A stretch of DNA of 64,000 nt from Tyzzerella sp. (GTDB lineage: Bacteria; Bacillota; Clostridia; Lachnospirales; Lachnospiraceae). The translations under genes and the position numbers were made by a program. Shown in pieces: positions 62,801-64,000 of the stretch (positions are counted from its first letter, which is position 1; every line of letters starts with the position of its first letter). Location: the NCBI GenBank assembly GCA_017465565.1, contig JAFTWA010000002.1, forward strand, positions 27,164 to 91,163, read 5' to 3'. Under the pieces are notes generated by a model. That model made no database searches. It worked only from the letters and a program-made list of their open reading frames with translations, and was not told the DNA's origin.

Positions 62801-63480
62801 GAAGCACGATTAAGATTTGTGAAGATGTAACAATTACAGAAACAATCACAAAGCCACTAACACTCACAAGTGACAAAGCAGTTACGATTAAAGCGGCTGA
62901 TAACATGAAAGGGATTATGTTTAGCATTGCTACGGGGAAAACCATGAGTATTATTGGAGCAGCATCTGATAAAAAAATCAGTATTGAGGCTGGTCGATCT
63001 GGCCAAAATGTAATTCAAAGTTACGGAACTGCAAATCTTACAAATGTAAGTACCTCTGGTGGAAAGCGAGGCATTTATATAGGAGCTGGAAGCGTGAACT
63101 TGTCAGAAGTATCTATTTCAGATTGTACAAATGAAGGACTCCGTGTGGATGCAGGAGGAGTCAATGTTACTGCATCAGGATTATATATAGAAAACACAGG
63201 TTCGAATGGCGTGTATTTGAAAGGAGCAAGTGGTAACAAGGCCACAGGAACAATTTCGAATTTTGAGATTAAAGGAACTAGTTCGGCAGCAGTGAAGGTA
63301 GAAAATAGTGACTTAGAGTTGAAAAAGGGAAGAATTGAGACTAACACATATTGTCTTGTTACTAGTGATGCAAGTAGTCAATTAAATACAGAAGAAGTAA
63401 CAATCAAAACTACATTCGAAAAGCCATTTTCTATTAATGGAGATACTCCTAATAGTTATCAAAGTGTCACTTTTGAATAG
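56899..63480 (+). CDS. Giant membrane-anchored right-handed beta-helix protein
   Basis: A 2,193-residue protein starting at GTG after AAGGAGGG. A short positive N-terminus (KNKKK) and one span (about 16-38) anchor it with the rest outside. The body is beta-helix repeat: hundreds of short turns such as GVGIDESQLIAKNLEVKD, GIYTEG, AGEITARNVTI. Three modules open with a similar leader (LREALLAEADCTITL about 60; YSSLEDAVAAANA about 1470; YASLKDAINAAAEG about 1955). A 222-residue block is repeated in tandem (666 bases apart, for example around 58717 and 59383). A second class of repeat is rich in FTMNGGTI. No LPXTG or enzyme catalytic set is recognised. Likely a glycan-binding or -processing surface protein. 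Confidence 0.82.
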   Translation: MEMNQEITKNKKKLPTGLVICLAIVIVCAVVSAGAIILKNIPSFQNKEILGTMEVADAETLREALLAEADCTITLTEDIVVREELLVNGTKKLCGDKSIIMDTSNIGSGQSVCAVNGGATLVLDGATLDGNGVVNGLGVKVGGKLTCLSGGIVYGYPYGITTAGFVEIEDVTIDRIMHTAIYAEYGGEVHMTGGTLTNNVYGVSVASGAYMSISGDAVLTKSNATVVTNYGKMEITGGSYSDCFDNVITNQGELSIIGDGNKKIELANSKRSAIVSKKNSKLTVENCYMHDLGLHALAIEKGSEGSLVNCVIERTGKSSFYANSSTLAMKDIEISSGESYGLSAVSQSKIEMENVTIKDMKSRGVGIDESQLIAKNLEVKDTKSTGLYVVGEKAVVEVEGLTLVKNGASALGIKSGKVKAKDVTIEESKNEGVYVDKEAKLDIEDANIHKTGMHSFMNYGTATAKNIKITDSNKIGIKTSDGSSLTIKDVVIKNAASHALCIEKDSVANVTNCDIDNAGKTGNKAAVYVSQSKLNMKQSTIHDVATYAIAAKDCKKADEKVVNLNDITISKTEGHGIGNVGSYVVAGNIKVSETKRAGIYTEGTDSITNMNQIEVVNAGTCGFGFKAGEITARNVTITTPTNEGVYVMKDANVKKLDNAVITDPGTQGVNVAGGTINITVDKKYNPDNTKENGVTVTNPKLTGIKCVEGTIKAQGVTITNAKNHAFDVEKGSVVTVNGCEIDKTGKAAVYVLESKMTMKNAKIDNAASYGIGVRDSKKAEGNVVNLDNITITNAGERGIGNFNSYVVAGNIKISNPKGAGIYTEGIDSITNMNQIEVTNAGTCGFGFKAGEITARNVTILSPTDEGIVVQKDANVKKLDNVTIKNPGAHGIANFGGNVNVTVDKKYNPDNTSGNGITIINPGKHGIYHEKETNGTTTLAHVYISTPKTGYGIWNRGGKVTGSNVTIENSKLAGVNISKDATVKLDNANIIKAGDQGILCDGTLIVTNVVNSKNGVTITEPKTHGIYLSSTGRIEGAKEGAAAVGVEIVKTGKIGILAEGSTIKVSGLTLKEIASQGLQFKGGQAEISNFSVGKTGSAAVKIIDGADVKLTDGTISAHSYAIATEGAVDIVSKVKATNVKVERANEAFKEELVAVGANTEFTLAGEKSVIDGKNTKETSQFTGRGVRVYGTFTMYDGTILRNKGGNGAGVRVEKGATFTMNGGTIKENAISGTSKGFGAGLLVQGTFILNDGIISNHGSEGTHINVEGTGVCLSADSAVFTMNGGEIRDNYATAAGAGVAMVDGNANYPQFTINGGKITGNHTTGSVGGIVVRTGIFTMNEGATISDNTAAKLAGGMSLEGSSKTTFNLNGGTFANNSSGTGGDDIYLSGKITLAKALTEKDVISIKPSSYTEGKVIAVKGEELTEDEFKTSMKYISVEPNGTTNYIVTDEGKLGQSRVRLEATGQIYSSLEDAVAAANATSEKDTITILENLTVAESIKITENVEIVSGKTDMAVTIIGSAKLSGDMFQVEAGKKLNITGTASGKIELVCNNSNVNVIKNNGTLEITYVSITGGKMGINVQSGGTMTASYIEVSGTAAQGIYFIGVGATGTISNFILEENGSAAVRVMDGAKVTLNDGTIYAYNYGIATSGKSETYSEASLTDVKIERASKDGKYTTNALVSVGNNSKLELYDTTTSTEAKTVLDGKYAVDSHAYEGRGVVVEDAGTFIMHGGIIQNNKADVSAESGNGNGAGVLLKSGASFTMNGGTIQNNTAKNGGGVAMMSGTNEEPVFTMNGGTITRNHATTNAGGVALSNGIFTLNEGAALSGNTAVKLGGGISMDGGAATARPSFILNGGTFGENTATEGGSDMNCTGGSAKIKLQKALTSNIYVKPNAYNDTRVMAEKNGAISDEDFAESMKYIIVDSNNGEEWHVATTGKLAKTGAILQTADASVHYASLKDAINAAAEGSTIKICEDVTITETITKPLTLTSDKAVTIKAADNMKGIMFSIATGKTMSIIGAASDKKISIEAGRSGQNVIQSYGTANLTNVSTSGGKRGIYIGAGSVNLSEVSISDCTNEGLRVDAGGVNVTASGLYIENTGSNGVYLKGASGNKATGTISNFEIKGTSSAAVKVENSDLELKKGRIETNTYCLVTSDASSQLNTEEVTIKTTFEKPFSINGDTPNSYQSVTFE

Positions 63481-63502
63481 TAATATACAAACTAATAAAT
63501 GA

Positions 63503-63539
63503 ACAAGAGGATGCGGGTGACCGTCATCCTCTTGTGATT
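63503..63539 (+). terminator. Hairpin after the beta-helix gene
   Basis: ACAAGAGGATG pairs with CATCCTCTTGT across 11 bases; the T-run is short (GATTT), so it may attenuate rather than stop transcription into uidA. Confidence 0.6.
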
Positions 63540-63568
63540 TATCATAATAAGAACAAGGAGCACAGAAC

Positions 63569-64000
63569 ATGTTATATCCTATCGAAAATGAAATAAGACA
63601 AGTAAAAAACTTAAGTGGCATTTGGAAGTTTCGGAAAGAAGACAGATATAATCAAGGCGTAGATGAAAAATGGTACGAAAAACCTTTGACAGATTACATC
63701 GAGATGCCAGTTCCGGCAAGCTACAATGATATTACCACAGATAAGACACTTCGAGACCATGTGGGCTGGGTATGGTATGAGAGGGAATTTTCCATTCCAT
63801 ATGACTGGCAGAATAAAAGAATGGTGCTTCGTTTTGGCAGTGTGACACATCATGCGGTTGTTTATATCAATGGAAAAGAGGTTGTACGCCACAAAGGTGG
63901 ATTTCTTCCGTTTGAAGCAGAACTAAATGAGTATGTGAAAGCTGGACAGAACAGGGTAACTGTTGCAGTCAGTAATATGCTGGACCACGATTGTTTACCA
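63569..64000 (+). CDS. uidA: Beta-glucuronidase (partial, 5' end)
   Basis: The first 144 codons of a GH2 beta-glucuronidase, cut by the right edge. The start MLYPIENEIRQVKNLSGIW closely follows the E. coli UidA N-terminus, as do VGWVWYEREFSIP, RMVLRFGSVTHHAVVYING and HKGGFLPFEAEL. This is the sugar-binding jelly-roll domain; the catalytic barrel lies outside. AAGGAG is 8 bases before the ATG. It releases glucuronic acid from glucuronides. It sits 88 bases after the beta-helix gene in the same direction, so it ties this locus to glucuronide use. Confidence 0.92.
   Translation, partial: MLYPIENEIRQVKNLSGIWKFRKEDRYNQGVDEKWYEKPLTDYIEMPVPASYNDITTDKTLRDHVGWVWYEREFSIPYDWQNKRMVLRFGSVTHHAVVYINGKEVVRHKGGFLPFEAELNEYVKAGQNRVTVAVSNMLDHDCLP

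Noticed and set aside
56899-63480. The beta-helix gene as a polysaccharide lyase with a known catalytic site
   Set aside because: Beta-helix repeats alone do not show activity; I could not find a recognisable lyase catalytic set, so only a surface beta-helix protein is claimed.
1-64000. tRNA or rRNA genes, prophage or integrase genes
   Set aside because: I saw no cloverleaf with a terminal CCA, no rRNA-like stretch, and no integrase, terminase or complete transposase gene in the window.

Overview
The window looks like a chromosomal segment of a low-to-moderate GC Clostridia bacterium, most likely a gut Lachnospiraceae. The reasons are PolC-type replicase, strong AGGAGG ribosome sites, Firmicutes-type regulation (a T-box on pheST, a THF riboswitch on folT), a SpoIID-type protein, sortase-built pili and many Lachnospiraceae-style small proteins. 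Assignment below family level is not possible from reading alone.

Layout. 1-2279: C-terminal half of polC (cut by the window edge). 2494-4785: cold-shock gene and ptsH-ptsI. 4800-5851: a gene-free, 1.05 kb, nearly palindromic element. 5859-10894: an orphan substrate-binding lipoprotein with a small upstream partner, a YerC/TrpR-like regulator, a DUF1836 regulator, pcrA and a small membrane protein. 10971-15618: rRNA methyltransferase, lrgAB, then a folate block (THF riboswitch-folT-thyA-folA). 15651-22716: ilvB-ilvN, ilvE, a methyltransferase, hslO, nadE. 22756-27240: a four-gene pilus operon with its own promoter, sitting between nadE and leuCD. 27267-33637: leuC-leuD, nhaC-like antiporter, thrC, pckA. 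33978-35931: a PfkB-type kinase, 6S RNA, and a MntA/HepT toxin-antitoxin pair. 36056-44018: spoIID-like, yihY-like, T-box-pheS-pheT, rpsB-tsf. 44153-47492: a small orphan protein, a GH2 glycosidase and a divergent ArsR-type regulator. 47500-47866: a second palindromic element. 47879-64000: a carbohydrate locus: divergent AraC regulator, two-gene dehydrogenase unit, second AraC regulator, quinone-oxidoreductase-like protein, ABC sugar importer (two permeases and a lipoprotein, no ATPase), a secreted MBL-fold lipoprotein, a 2,193-residue membrane-anchored beta-helix protein, and the start of a classical beta-glucuronidase (uidA), cut by the right edge.

How the genes work together. The beta-glucuronidase, importer, oxidoreductases and regulators suggest uptake and breakdown of a glucuronide or uronic-acid-containing glycan. 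The giant surface protein and the secreted metallo-hydrolase could bind or process that glycan outside the cell. This role is inferred.

The most unusual structure is a family of long inverted-repeat elements. Two near-complete copies and one fragment lie in this window. All three sit in the gap between convergent genes, a few bases from the stop codons in the two complete cases. The complete copies end in sequences close to IS6-family terminal repeats, and the larger copy carries an intrinsic terminator in each arm.
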